NCBI GenBank assembly: GCA_025267735.1
Contig: CM046304.1
Coordinates: 10,912,001 to 10,976,000 of the forward strand
Origin: Mactra quadrangularis
Taxonomy: Eukaryota; Mollusca; Bivalvia; Venerida; Mactridae
DNA length: 64,000 bases
Reading direction: 5' to 3'
The position numbers and the translations under genes are program-made. How positions within the stretch are numbered: position 1 is the first letter of the stretch; each line of letters starts with the position of its first letter. Positions 43,130-54,320 of the stretch are shown here, one piece after another. Below the pieces are notes generated by a model. The model searched no databases. It was given only the letters and a program-made list of their open reading frames with translations, and was not told the origin of the DNA.

Positions 43130-44241
43130 TATTAGTATAAGACAGGCAATATGTTGCTAGGCATCCATATAGAATACATACAAACATACGATTTGTAGCA
43201 ATCTGACGACCAACGTCCCAGCTTGCAAATAGAGTGAACCGACACACGTTGAGCTGCTAGGTCTGTTGCTCTGCCTATTCTAAAGGTGTGAGTGCGGTAA
43301 GTGCCTTTTATTGAAGATTAATTGTGCATTATTTAAAATAAATGTAAACAGGTCTAATCCAAACGAATTCGGACACAGCACGGACATACTAGGTCTTTAG
43401 CAGTAGGTATCGTCAATTTGTAGGGAATTCCCCTTTGGTTAGTTTTGAATCTATAAAGGCATTCTGTACAAACGGTCTAACTGACCTTTGTACGGAGACG
43501 CTGAGCATCATTGGTAAAACTGTTTATTTACCTGAAAACACGTACAATGTTTACATTCTAAAAAATTCTTCGTTTGACTGTACTGAACAACTAGAGTTTG
43601 TTCTTGTGTCTACTCAAATAACATTTAACTATCCAACCAACTATGCGCATTGAATTCAACTTTTTAAACGGTATTTGAGTCTCCATCCTAACGTGTTTAC
43701 ATCTGTCATTTTTACACAGTAATTTGAAATCGAAAGTGGAATACACGGTTGAACTATGCCTCTGTACCTTATGAGGTTTAAAAGTACTTTGAATCTATCG
43801 ATTGATATTCCTGTAGTTAGAAAAGATCATTTATTATACAATATAATAATGATTCAATAAAAAAACCAAAAAAATCCAACGATTTTGTCTTAATGCGCCG
43901 CACTATATTCTGTTGCGTACCAACTGCGAATGGTTGTGCGTCCTAGTATAGAGGTGATATTATCACTTGTTATTTATAATTTGAGGTAAAAGGCTTTAGA
44001 CGGACTCTAAATATAGTCTTAGTCAAGGGAGCTCCGTAGTCCTGAGTAGTTCGGGTTCTACGACAACCTTCCAAAAGCTTACAACAAAATACATAGAAAT
44101 ATCTGAATAATCATGCAATTTGTGAATGTAGTTCAGACCTGCTACATAGGTTGTTATAGTTTTTGGTGAGAATCCCTTCTCAAAGCAATACGTGATAAAT
44201 AGTATAACGTGATGGTTTGGGAAAGGAAAATCCTTTGGCAA
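43130..44241 (-). pseudogene. tyrosine recombinase of a DIRS/Ngaro-like retroelement
   Basis: 44241-44023 encodes the SAM-like N-terminal domain (FPFPNHHVILFITYCFEKGF, SPKTITTYVAGLNYIHKL). The catalytic C-terminus is at about 43300-43130: YRTHTFRIGRATDLAAQ (the H..R box) and LGRWSSDCYKSYV (the Tyr nucleophile). The first catalytic Arg box between them could not be read because of decay. Such enzymes integrate a circular cDNA intermediate without target-site duplication (family knowledge). Reverse transcriptase and RNase H lie upstream on the same strand and an SGNH hydrolase downstream. Confidence 0.82.
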
Positions 44242-44365
44242 GTTTTATAGCCGTCTAAATTGCATAAACCTACAGATGGAAGTATTATAAGTCAGGGTAA
44301 GTGCGATTTTAGATCGAAGTAACTGTCCGGCTCTTGATTGAAGATGCTCCATGGAAAGTCTGGTA

Positions 44366-44695
44366 TTAATCTAGAGTTGGATCTCGATCTGCATCTGGTG
44401 TTAGTTCTTTAAATCGAGACATGAAATCGAGACAAGCTGTCACAATTTCGTTGTAACGGCCTGGGTAGTGTGAAGCTTTTATTAAGATATTCATTTGTAG
44501 ACATCGGAGAGTACGTAGTCTGACTATGCACATAACTTCATTTGATTTTGACGAGAACTTGTTTAGAATATGGACAACTGCAATGTTATCGCAATTAAGT
44601 TGAATTTTCTTGTTTGCTTGTTCGTGACCCCAAACGAACAGTGCAACTATCAAGGAGAACAACCCTAGGACCGTTATTTCTAAGACCGTTTGCAT
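44366..44695 (-). pseudogene. RNase H domain of the DIRS/Ngaro-like element
   Basis: The open frame reads EITVLGLFSLIVALFVWG, NKKIQLNCDNIAVVHILNK, LRTLRCLQMNILIKASHYPG and RFKELTPDADRDPT. E(I/L)..L.....A...WG, CDN.A.V..(I/L)N and (I/L)...H.PG form the RNase H core of DIRS-type retroelements. A TTA/stop at the start and a frameshift separate it from the upstream RT part, so it is a remnant although this stretch is open. Confidence 0.85.
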
Positions 44696-44699
44696 GCCA

Positions 44700-45478
44700 T
44701 ACCTGAGGCCATTTTTCTTGACACCAGTAGTTTTTAAATAATAATCCGAAGCCTAAACCTTCGCCTGCGTCGCTGTCAGAAAATAATTTGGTATCTTTGT
44801 TAGTTATCCAAAAACGGTCATGAAAGACAGATATACAAATAATAATTCTGTCGGCCCCTCGGTCTTTTCGTCCGCATTCGGTACACCTAGTTCAGTCATA
44901 GTTTCTTTAAATATGTTAAGAAAATGATTATAGGTTTTTGTTGTTTTGTCGCCACCCAAATCTTTCATTAGTAAAACAACTTATTGATGCTCCAAAAGGT
45001 AGGGCTTTATCGAAAAATAACATCGTCATAGCAGAAGCCTAAATGTTTGAAGTCGAATGGATTTACTGGTACGAGACGGTAAGCAGTCTAGATGTCTGAT
45101 TTAAACAATTTGCAATTTGGGCCAAGATCACTCATTTAACGGCTTGGTCAAAGCTGGTATAGTTGATGAACACAATGAGGGATCAATTTAATCCTTTACC
45201 GACCCGCCTACGGGAAAAGATAAATGATTGATCATACGGAATTCATCCGGTGATTTTTTTTGGAACTAGACCGATGGGGCTAACTATCAGGTTCGGAAGT
45301 GGCCTTGAAACAAATGAACTGCCGATTCTTTCTTTCTCTATGTCTTTATCAATTTAAACTTTAATGACCTCGGGATAAAGTGAAACAGAGCGTAAATTCT
45401 TTGAATATCGGGAGCATCTTGGGCCAGTACATTGTAAGTAAAAGCCGTCTGAGAAACCTTTAATTAATCTAAGTACTA
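44700..45478 (-). pseudogene. reverse transcriptase remnant of the DIRS/Ngaro-like element
   Basis: Pieces in order are LIKGFSDGFYLQCTGPRCSR, YSKNLRSVSLYPEV, IVSPIGLVPKK (RT start), NYTSFDQAVK, DKALPFGASISCF, and after a large internal deletion, FSDSDAGEGLGFG and KWPQVWHA before the RNase H part. The YxDD core is not visible. The upstream limit is about 45478, where a composite SINE repeat begins. Confidence 0.7.
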
Positions 45479-45905
45479 AAAGCACTGTTGGAAGGAATTT
45501 TTGAAAGATTAGAAAGTTCAAAGTTACTATTTCGGTATCCATCATTATCTCTTTATCATTCATTGTGAACTGTTTTCATATTTCATTTCACATGCACATT
45601 ATTCTACTGATCCTGGGGTTATAGGTTCGATTCCCGGGCGGGTAATATTTTCGTGGAGCTTAGGTATGAAAAATTTTCTAAGGTCTTTCTCCCTTCCTAT
45701 CACTGATTTTAAATCATGTAGGGCAGTAGTCAGTCACTGACTTGCGCGTAGTAGTTGATTAACAGCTTAATCCAGAGATTTAGCCTATTTCAGGAACACA
45801 ATGTGGGCTGATCGCCATAATATAACTTATACAATGTGTTGCTATGACGTTAAGGCCACAACAAATCGATCATAATTATATTCTATGGATTTTGTCTAAA
45901 GAAAA
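45479..45905 (+). repeat. composite repeat: leader, SINE and TIR-element end, copy 1
   Basis: The leader (ctgttggaaggaattttt ... ttcacatgcacattattcta), a SINE family 1 body and the left 50 bp of the ggccacaac element lie in a row. The same three parts, in the same order, occur on the minus strand at 61935-62354. The whole composite therefore duplicates or moves as a block. Confidence 0.8.
45600..45850 (+). repeat. SINE family 1, head-truncated copy
   Basis: It has box B ataggttcgattcccgggcg, tagggcagtagtcagtcact and taatccagagatttagccta. The tail ataatataacttatacaatg, gctatgacgttaa runs directly into the next element. Confidence 0.85.
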
Positions 45906-46327
45906 TGGAGTGACCGAGGGAAAAAATCCCCATTTTTGGCATTTTGAGAAGCGAGCGAAAGGCGGAGAATAAATTTGTGAAATTTTATAAACATTTATGT
46001 ACCACATGCTAAATGCAACCGGTCATTTATTCATTATAATGATGTGATACTATTAATTATGCAGATTTAAAGATAAGATATGTCGAAGTCTTTCTTCCTT
46101 GGACTTTATTATTTTGATCTTGGGTTACAGGATATATAGCTCTTATTATCTTGCAGGTTGTTGTTTAAAAAGATTACTTGTTGTAAGCATGCATAAATGA
46201 TTTTAATATGATACATTCATCATAAATGGCTCCAATTGTTCCAATTGCATTTACTGTCCAATTTTTTTTCATTTTCGGATTAAAAGTCCGGTCAATCCGA
46301 CGAACATATGATCAAATTGTTGTAGCC
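45854..46327. mobile_element. ggccacaac-TIR miniature element, copy 2
   Basis: The left end ggccacaacaaatcgatcat is preceded by TTAA (45850-45853). The right end gatcaaattgttgtagcc is followed by TAAG. 474 bp, non-coding, same ends as 11674-11893. Confidence 0.85.
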
Positions 46328-46582
46328 TAAGCCAAAAAAATACAAATAAATTAAATAAATCAACAGAGTTAAGCTCATCGAGCTTACATTAATTTACAAC
46401 GGTCATCCATTTAGCCACTAATTTAACATTTCGTCGCATAACTTTGACACCTGGCCATCGCTCTACGTTTTCAAAATAAGCTCCAGCTGTGAAAATCGTC
46501 TGCTATACAAGCGTGTGGCAGATAATAATGCGCAATAATACAAAAAACTATTCTACGTACACAGTAAAAATAATGTTTGATT

Positions 46583-48021
46583 AATGTGAAGAAACATTAA
46601 ATATCATAATTTTAAATGTGGTTTATCAAATCTTGAGAGTGCTGATTCCAGTGATGAGTTTGATGATGATGATATTCCTATTGCTGAGTTAGTGGAAATG
46701 ATGAGAATAGCTAAGTCCAAATTGAACATTGACCAGGACATGAACCCAAATGAATTCATCAATATGGACAGTAATATTCCTGTGTGTGAAAATTTAGGAG
46801 ACAATTGGGAAGCGGAACTGGTGGATGATTTGCGTAGTGAAAATGATATTGTTGTAAATGATGATGATGATGAGAACGATGAAAGTGATAAACCTGAAGA
46901 ATTAAATGTTACTAGTCACCAAGAAGCTTTGAAAATGATTTCACAATTAAAAATGTATTGTTTACATAAGGACTTGCCTGATATTTTACAAACTTTTGAC
47001 ACTGCTCAGGAACAATTAGAGAAAATAAGTATCAAGATGAAATGTAATTCTAAACAATGCACTATTGATAAATTCTTGCAGTAAAAATATGAAAAGTAAT
47101 GGACAGAATTGTTTTGTGATGGTACAAAAATGTTATCACTGTGTCACTACAAATGTATTTTATTTGCTCATGATGTATTGATTTCTTGCTTAATTTGCTT
47201 GCAATATACTTTGAATTTAATGATAACATACCATACATATACTTATGTGTAAAGAAATAAAATGTAAAATTTCTAATGTTTTGTTATTCATTTTTCTATA
47301 AATATTATTTATGATGTTGTAGCAAGTACTGGTTATCAAGGAAAAACGACATTAATGATTCGAGCAAGAAATTGATGTATAAATATGGAGTAGGATATAG
47401 TGTCCAAGAAATGGAGTACATGTATACATGGTTGATGGATGCATCATTCTTCAAGAATATAGATATTTGACATTCTGAGCGTTACTTTTTTAAAGGAATA
47501 AGTACTGGTTTTCCAGGAAAGTTATTAAAGTCTACTTTTCAATTACACAAATTAAACAGTCGAAAAACAATTTTACCAGCTCTGGAATTAAGATGTATTT
47601 AAACTATTTTAAATAGCAAAATGTACTGGTTCTCCAGGAAAGTTATTTCCACCGAACAACAGTCATACAACGAAGTTGCTAAGCTTTTGATGAAAATACA
47701 CGTTTTTGTACAACGTGACAACAGCATAGAAAGAATTGGTTGAAACTGACAGTGAAAACTGTTCACTGGAAATTGATTGAAATATCAACAGACATTCTGC
47801 AAAGTCAGCTAAATCCTTAAAGTAGATCAGTAAAAATGTACTTAGTATGCAACACACCCGATACATGTTTATCATGATTATCTCCCTTCATAGCTCATGT
47901 TTATCATGATTATCTCCCTTCATAGCTAAGTAAGACCACTCAATTCGCTAATAAGACCACCCCGCTATTAAGACCACTTACTGAAAGACCGGATGGTGGT
48001 CTTAATTGTGGGGTTCACCTG
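46583..48021 (+). mobile_element. pogo/Tigger 3' portion with right terminus
   Basis: The coding remnant is at 46583-47084. After the 3' UTR the sequence ends with taagaccacc repeats and gtggtcttaattgtggggtt + cacctg at 48021, followed by TA (48022-48023), consistent with a Tigger terminus (CAGGTG... read inward) and TA target. The 3' UTR holds three related blocks gtactggttNtccaggaaa (about 47326, 47502, 47623) and a 32-bp tandem duplication at 47866-47928 (tttatcatgattatctccct). The left terminus and most of the transposase are missing. Confidence 0.8.
46602..47084 (+). pseudogene. pogo/Tigger transposase C-terminal fragment
   Basis: The open frame begins near KYHNFKCGLSNLESADSS, passes through an acidic stretch (DEFDDDDIPIAELVEMM) and a second one (NDDDDENDESD), then SHQEALKMISQLKMYCLH. 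It ends KQCTIDKFLQ at 47084. C-terminal acidic tails after NCF..CG(L/F) and a final Q..I..F motif are typical of pogo-type transposases, where that motif resembles a PCNA-binding (PIP) box. The catalytic DDE domain is missing upstream, so this is a truncated copy, although the 160-codon remnant has no internal stop. A host exon with this ancestry is a less likely alternative. Confidence 0.75.
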
Positions 48022-48307
48022 TATTTGTTTAAATTAATTTTTTTTTCAATTCATATTCGTTTGATAGTATTCATATTTTTCTACTGCACTATTTTCTTGG
48101 GCGCATTTACTCATTGTTATGTGTTGTTCGCTCTTTTCAAATTTTGCAGAGCGCTGACATAGAAAGGAATTTTTTGAAAACAATTCCTTCTAAAAAATCC
48201 GCCTCATTTTTAACGTAACCAAGAGCATAATGTTTTATTGCTTCGATATTGAGAGGAGACTTTGCCAAACTAAATAAATTTAAATGTTGTGGTTCATAGG
48301 AACGTTT

Positions 48308-48535
48308 TCAGGTTTTGGTCCCGTCCTTGGCCCCTAAAGATCTTATAAAACTCCTGCCACGAAAATTATTGGGACTAAAATTATTACATAGGCTGGTAAT
48401 AATTGATTTATTGCACATATGTGCGAATTTACAATTGGACCAAGAACAGTAACCCTTATTGAAGTCTATACATGCGTATCTACGAGTGCTCGAAGTGACA
48501 CTTTTTATTGCGTCTTTAAATTGCATTCGGAACAC
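48308..48535 (-). pseudogene. gag-like CCCH-finger fragment (DIRS/Ngaro type)
   Basis: The 75-codon frame encodes FRMQFKDAIKSVTSSTRRYA and CIDFNKGYCSWSNCKFAHMC, a C-x7-C-x5-C-x5-C or CCCH-like knuckle, then NFRGRSF. Cys-rich fingers of the form C..(F/Y)N.G.C....C.(F/Y).H.C are found in the gag-like protein of DIRS-type elements (recalled). It is on the same strand and upstream of the RT remnant at 44700-45478, with a SINE, a TTAA element and a Tigger in between. It may be the split 5' part of the same element (inference). Confidence 0.5.
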
Positions 48536-49369
48536 TTCGACCTTTCATGAATGAATAATCTCAGAAGGATTGGTGGGGGGTCTAACCTGGCGGCTTGGCT
48601 TTTACTACCTACGCGAGGCGAAGCACGTAACGGTTATGCAAAATAGTTTTTGAAGTATACACACAGATCTTTGTCAAAACATAATCATATGTTATATATT
48701 GAACCAAATATTGTTCAGCGATATCATTGAACAGTGTAATTTCAAAACGGACTAAAAACGAAACTTCACTCATCGCCTAAACGATCGTGTATTTGTTTAC
48801 TTCAACACCAGTAGCTCCAAAATGGCGTCTAAATATGTCCAAGGTTATTCGTAGCGAGTGGCCGAGTTCCGAATGGGCTGATGTGGATGCAAAAGTGGGT
48901 TTTAAAGGTTTTATTAACATAAACGAAAGTGAAAGTATAAGTTTCTGAGACTTATATCGATAAGGTAAGTTAATGTTGTTGTTTGTAGCAAAGTATAACG
49001 CTACTTGTACACATAGTAATCTGGATCATTCAGAAGCATACACGTTCCTGAAAAATATAGTTATCATAATTGTTTTTGTTAATCATGAGCAATTCAATAC
49101 AATATTTTAATGTAAATTAACTCATCCGATCCAAAATACATAATATAAATTACAACAAAATGTATCAATGTTTAGTCGTGTCAATACAATTGATAAAATT
49201 ACCGAAGATAATTGTTGAAATAAATATATATAATATATGAATTATGTATTATCTTAATACAACTGCGTAATTCTACCTATCATAACAACACGTTTATAAT
49301 ATTTATGTTACCTTTTTGTAAACACCAAGCTACAACGTGGCCTTGATATGATAATACCTGACATATTAT
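48536..49369. other. mostly no gene; weak first-exon-like spot at 48.8 kb
   Basis: Around 48826-48970, aaaatggcgtctaaatatg and a short frame (MSKVIRSEWPSSEWADVD) are followed by a consensus 5' splice site (cgataaggtaagtt, 48960), but an in-frame TGA precedes the site. It could be the decayed first exon of a gene. No further exons seen. Confidence 0.25.
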
Positions 49370-49970
49370 ATCTACAGGTTGTATTCTAGGTCATGCGTGT
49401 TTTTGTACTTTAAACAATGGACTTGCCCACTAAATAGGTGAATAAGCTAATGCATGAATAGAATTTTCTGATTTAAACACACCACTTTGACATTTAACAT
49501 TTATTTTAAAAAGTGTAAATTCAAATTATTTTTTTTGGAATGATATTTTTGTAATATAAGTGAAAACGAACTTGACCATAAAGTTGTAAAAATAATTCAT
49601 TCCTGAATATTGGTGAGTACAGGTCGTCCACGTAAACATTGCGTATATAAACACAGCCAGTTTCATTACACACCGATTTTTAGGGGTGAACTATTTTATC
49701 AGTTTTATAGTTTAGTTATTTGACTCTTATTTTATAAACATACCACTGTATAAAATTTGAAATGTGCATGTACAGTATTTAAAATAAATGTTAAATGTCA
49801 AAGTTGTATGTTTTAATCCGTAAAATGCTGTTCATGCATCAGCTTTTTCACCTATTCAGTTGGCAAGTTCATTGTTAAAAGTACAATAACACGCATGACC
49901 TAGAATACGACCTGTAATTAAACTGGCTGTGTTTATATACGCTATGTTTACGTGGACGACCTGTATGTTT
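49370..49970. repeat. nested inverted repeat (foldback), 600 bp
   Basis: Outer arms 49377-49515 and 49780-49915 pair (caggttgtattctaggtcat with tgacctagaatacgacctg; ttgacatttaacatttattt with aataaatgttaaatgtcaa). A second pair, 49621-49672 and 49917-49967, shares caggtcgtccacgtaaacat / gtttacgtggacgacctg and tatataaacacagccagttt / aaactggctgtgtttatata. The pairs interleave rather than nest simply, so two elements overlap. Non-coding. Confidence 0.8.
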
Positions 49971-50424
49971 CTGATGATACAAATCAACCATTTTACATAA
50001 TTGTTATTTCATAAAAATATTTGGAATAAACTTTTGAATTTCCCTTTAAGGAATATATAATACGCCGCGTCGTTTAGGGTCGTGTCGTTGAGAAGCCGAT
50101 GTGAGAAGAGTAATTTAATTTAAACAAATCACAAAGATTGCACATCTTTAACAGTTTATTTTACTTGTAACAGGAAAGTATCATCAACTGCCACATGGCT
50201 AAAATGCGAAAACATAACAAGGAAGCAATATTTGAAATAAAGATAAACAATGCATCTTGTATAAAACAGCGACACAAAATATGTGATGAAAATCAAGATA
50301 AAGACAAAATTAACTTGTGGTCAGCTCCTTTGTCATTACTGATGAAATTGATAATGAATATTATAAATATTAGAAAGTCTGGTATCATATTATGCGTATC
50401 ATATTATGTATAGCCCAACAGAAT

Positions 50425-50735
50425 TAACCTGAGCTTGAACTACCTGATTATAATAATTACACACTTCACTTACATTGAATCGTGAGTTTCCGTATGTGTG
50501 TATACGGTTATACATCTGTACACGTGTTTATAACAACCGATGTGAAAGTGGCATGTTATTGTACTTTCAATTTTGGACACATTAGTTTTTGGGTAAACAA
50601 GTAAGTCAACAGTATTATGGCACAGTTTCAAAGTATTTATTCTTATGAAAACAACAATAATTGTTCAGTACGTGTATTTTGCCGAAAGCTTCCGATAAAG
50701 CGCGATTTACAAACGAAGACAAAAATAGAAACTTG
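50425..50735. repeat. interspersed repeat carrying an empty TTAA-like site
   Basis: Reverse complement of the flanks of the palindromic elements at 28746-29605: 50479-50735 matches 28490-28745 and 50425-50474 matches 29606-29672, with only tcaa (plus ttga, 50475-50478) between them. Non-coding; copies differ at perhaps 20 percent of positions. Confidence 0.7.
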
Positions 50736-51258
50736 AACTATGCATTTGAATAATAATGTAATCATTTTTTAAATACTATATTATTCAGATGAAAATAACA
50801 AATTTTGTATATTTGAAATTAGACAAAAAATTCACTAAACTTTTAGCGCATTGTATATATACACGACCATCTATAAACATTGTTTCAATGTACATTGTAT
50901 ATAGATATAACGTAAAAAGTATAACGTATAAAGTTCTCTTAAACTATTGTTTCACTTTAGCTGAGTATATATATGTATGCATGTCTCTATTTTAAAACAT
51001 ATTGTTACTTACATACCACTTGAATAAATTTCCGAGATATTTATCATCCATTGTTTGCGTTCTATTTTGTTCCTTGTCATATGATACTCTCGAAAGTATT
51101 CATTTTATGACTGTGTAGTTTTATTACTCCTTTCATTAGAAGTTTTGTTTAAACTTGGGTGTGTTCTAAATTCTAATTCAGATTGCAGGTAAACGATAAG
51201 TTATATTTTAGTTACATTAAAAATTCTTGTTCAGGACAATAATGATAATATCTGCTTA
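50736..51258. other. no gene recognised
   Basis: AT-rich; a weak plus frame at 50789-50995 has no family signature. Confidence 0.4.
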
Positions 51259-51594
51259 GAGGTACTCATTCACAGATTTCAACTGAAGTATCAACTTTTT
51301 CTTAAATTATCGAAATTGTATGGAAACATTTTTGGAAGCAGGAAAGTAGTGTTCTGCGGATGACATTTTTCGTGCACATTGACACACAACTACAAATGAT
51401 GGTGTTTTATGTATTAAAAATCTAGTCCGCTTGTAACGGTAAACACAATTTTAGTGCATTTTAGACTTGTTTTGTATATTTCTTGCAACTTACAGGTCAG
51501 TATCTCTTTGAAAATCAAGAATTAAATTTTGTGACAAAAATGGTATTTTGAAAATATAGAAAAAACCTAAACAAATCTGTGAAGTAGTACCTTT
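51259..51594. mobile_element. aggtact-TIR miniature element
   Basis: The ends gaggtactcattcacagatt and aatctgtgaagtagtacctt are inverted copies with two or three mismatches over about 22 bp. 336 bp, non-coding. Target duplication is unclear (TTAG left, TTTAA right). Confidence 0.65.
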
Positions 51595-51727
51595 AAATAT
51601 TTTATTGTTGAATTAGTTGATTTTATTGGTTAGCATGTTTAATTGAAACATTATTTAGTTATTCAGCTGTTAAATATTATACGTTCTGCAATACACAGAC
51701 TAGCACGGAATTATTAAGCTTTTTGTT

Positions 51728-51943
51728 TTTTAAACGTCGTACTCAACACATATTTAGATTATATATACGACGGTCAGCTCTTTCAACTTTAGGTTTCCTG
51801 GACACTTTTCTATCATCAGTACTTACTTACCCTACCACGAAGCCAACAACTCATGTATAGGGTATGACCTATCCCGACCGGGTTTGAATCCAAGATCTAC
51901 GGATTCCAAGTCAGACATCCTAACCACTACGCTACGGCCGCGG
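51728..51943 (-). repeat. SINE family 2, full length
   Basis: On the minus strand the head reads ccgtagcgtagtggttagga (box A) and ttggattcaaacccggtcgg (box B), a clear tRNA-derived promoter. The body is tcataccctatacatgagtt, cgtggtagggtaagtaagta and aaagtgtccaggaaacctaa. The tail is cgtatatataatctaaatat, gtgttgagtacgacgttta. The head differs from SINE family 1, while the tail resembles it. Confidence 0.9.
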
Positions 51944-52175
51944 CTGAATTACTATGCACAGCATTATGGTATTTAAATACCACGTGAATTATGTCTTTAG
52001 CAGTATATCTTGACAGTAACACCGGGAAATGGTTCCATTTATGTCATTCTCATAAATATATATTCTTATGATAAAATAATGATTCAAGATCTTAGTAAAA
52101 TCATTATTGCCCTATTACCACCATTTTGATACATTATATCAAATGTTGTCTGGAACTTCTTTTTGTTCTATCTGG

Positions 52176-52800
52176 AGTAGTCACCTGACATTTTTACCAT
52201 TGACAAAAATGAATGATACAATAATTGTCAGAGAAGACAGCATGCTCGACTAAGTAATTATTTGTCACAGAAGCTGTGGTTGATGATAAGGAACATACAT
52301 ATTTTAAAATTTGAAAAACATGTATAACCTTAACCAATTTAAAGTAAAAAAAAATCAAAGAAAATTTTAAGTCCATGAGAGACAATTTTGAAAAAAATGT
52401 ATTTGGAGTTATGAAGTTTGTCTCATAAGATGTGGTTGATAATAAGGTACATATATTTAAAGTTTGTAGTCAAAACCGAAAGAAATAAAACAGTTGCAGT
52501 AAAAACAAAATGAAAGTTCAAGGGGGGATAATTCTGAAAAAAATGTTTTTGGAGTTATGAATCTGTCACATGATATGTGGTTGATAATAAGAAACATACG
52601 TTACCTAAAGAAATAAAACAGTTTTAGTAAAAACAAACATTTTTTTAACGAAAAGTCTAAGTTTAATGGGGATAATTCAGAAAAAAAGTAATTTGGAGTT
52701 ATGAACCTTGTCACATGAGATGTGGTTGATAATAAGGAACATATATTTAAAGTTTGAATTGGTACCTTAAGAAATAAACAAGTAAAGTAAAGAAAAAACG
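52176..52800 (+). repeat. imperfect tandem array, about 150-bp unit, four copies
   Basis: Each unit includes tttggagttatga, ttgtcacatgagatgtggtt and gataataaggaacatatatt, then a (aaag)aaataaaacagt stretch. The gtggttgat motif starts at about 52276, 52432, 52576 and 52722. It leads into ggatgccgacgccgacgcca and gagagctctccattttcttc (52830-52880), a GC-rich 3' end seen in some molluscan repeats (recalled). Confidence 0.75.
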
Positions 52801-52880
52801 TTTACTGCACAAAAACTTCAATCAGAAATATGGATGCCGACGCCGACGCCAGGGCGAGTAGGAGAGCTCTCCATTTTCTT

Positions 52881-54050
52881 CGTAAAGTCGCGCTAAAACT
52901 TAGCTGAGAGGAAACAATAAATGTGTTTATGTAAACTTAAGTTCAATCAGTAAATCACCATCACCATTTTATTGTAATATTATTAAATAAATGAGTACGG
53001 TACAGTTATTTAGTACATAAATTACAAAAAAAACATCCAACAGCACAAAACCAAGAAGGCAAACTAACATTGGGACAACTATGTTTATGACTAACGGACA
53101 TTATTACATACATTTTGTATATTAATCTCTCTGGTGACTCCTCTTAGTGCCTCGGTACTTTACAACCAGCCCTACCACTCGAGACGTTATGACAAGTTAC
53201 TTAACGTAACGTCATCCCATCCACCTGTCACCGCTGGCTTACGGTCATTTCTCCACTACGTCATTTATTCCCAGATCATTTCTCCACTTTCTTACCTGGG
53301 CAATACTCCACTTTTTATAACTTATAAGACAGTTATATGCATAAAGTCACACATTGTATTTTAGTAAACAATATTCTTCTTCAAAAAAATAATATGAAAT
53401 ATTTATTCCGTACAATATGATTATTACTGGTATTGTTTTGATAAAATCAACTTACATGAAAGATTTATCCTAAATAACGGACATAACACTACTCGCGCAC
53501 GCGTTTCCAATCAACATTTAAGTTTTGACTTGAAAACGCCGTATGCTCCAAGTCACACAATTTTATTCATATTAGAATAAAGGTATATCTATTAATTAAA
53601 TTATGTACCTAAATGTTTGATAGAGAAGCAACAGGCGTTTATTGGAAGGTTTAAATTTTTATTCAACCGTTTATACATTTCTGTAATATACATTGCCCTA
53701 AGTAGCTAAGGAGAATTGTTCAACGTATATTACTTTTCATTGATCTTTGTGCTTCTTCAGAATAGTGATATTGGCATCGCCTTTGACAAAGTCGTTTAAA
53801 CTTTTAAGCGACCGTGATCAAAGACGCGCCGACAGTACTAGTATAAATGTAGACCGCGTCTCAAACCGATTTGGTGACTCGAGTGTTGTCGAATACCATA
53901 GACATATTAGTATGTCTATGTCGAATACTGCGTACAATTACCGTACCGTATTTAATGTAATAATTTCCCTATTTGTATTTACTCTTTTAAACGCCCTGTT
54001 TGAATTTTTTCAAACGCTACCTTTTTAAAAAATTGATACGCCCCGGGATT
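52881..54050. other. no gene recognised
   Basis: A plus frame (53747-54028) has no family signature. A small 24-bp palindrome catagacatattagtatgtc lies near 53898. Confidence 0.4.
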
Positions 54051-54320
54051 TTAAGGTTTTTTGTTGCTATGGTAACCAAAAAAGTATGTTTTCATCTATA
54101 CTGCAAAATCGTTGCTAAGTGCTTTGATGTCAAGTAAATTGACAAAAAAAATGTGATTATCATTTTCTTGTGAGAATCCATGTTTTCTAGTTTGGTAACC
54201 ATATGTTTATATAAATTTGTATGTGTTGCTATGGTAACCGAAAAAGATATTTTCTCTATTTTGTGCCCAACGTCACTAAATGCAATGTCATGTGAATTGA
54301 CATAAAAAAATGAGCAATAC
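54051..54320. repeat. duplicated 162-bp unit with X-box-like motifs
   Basis: GTTGCTATGGTAACC occurs at 54063-54077 and 54225-54239. In both cases aaaaaag or gaaaaag follows, then ttttc(t/a)tct.t, and gtca.gt.aattgacaaaaa further on, so the block is a diverged tandem duplication. A partial ggtaacc lies at 54194. The motif fits the imperfect palindrome bound by RFX factors. Confidence 0.65.
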
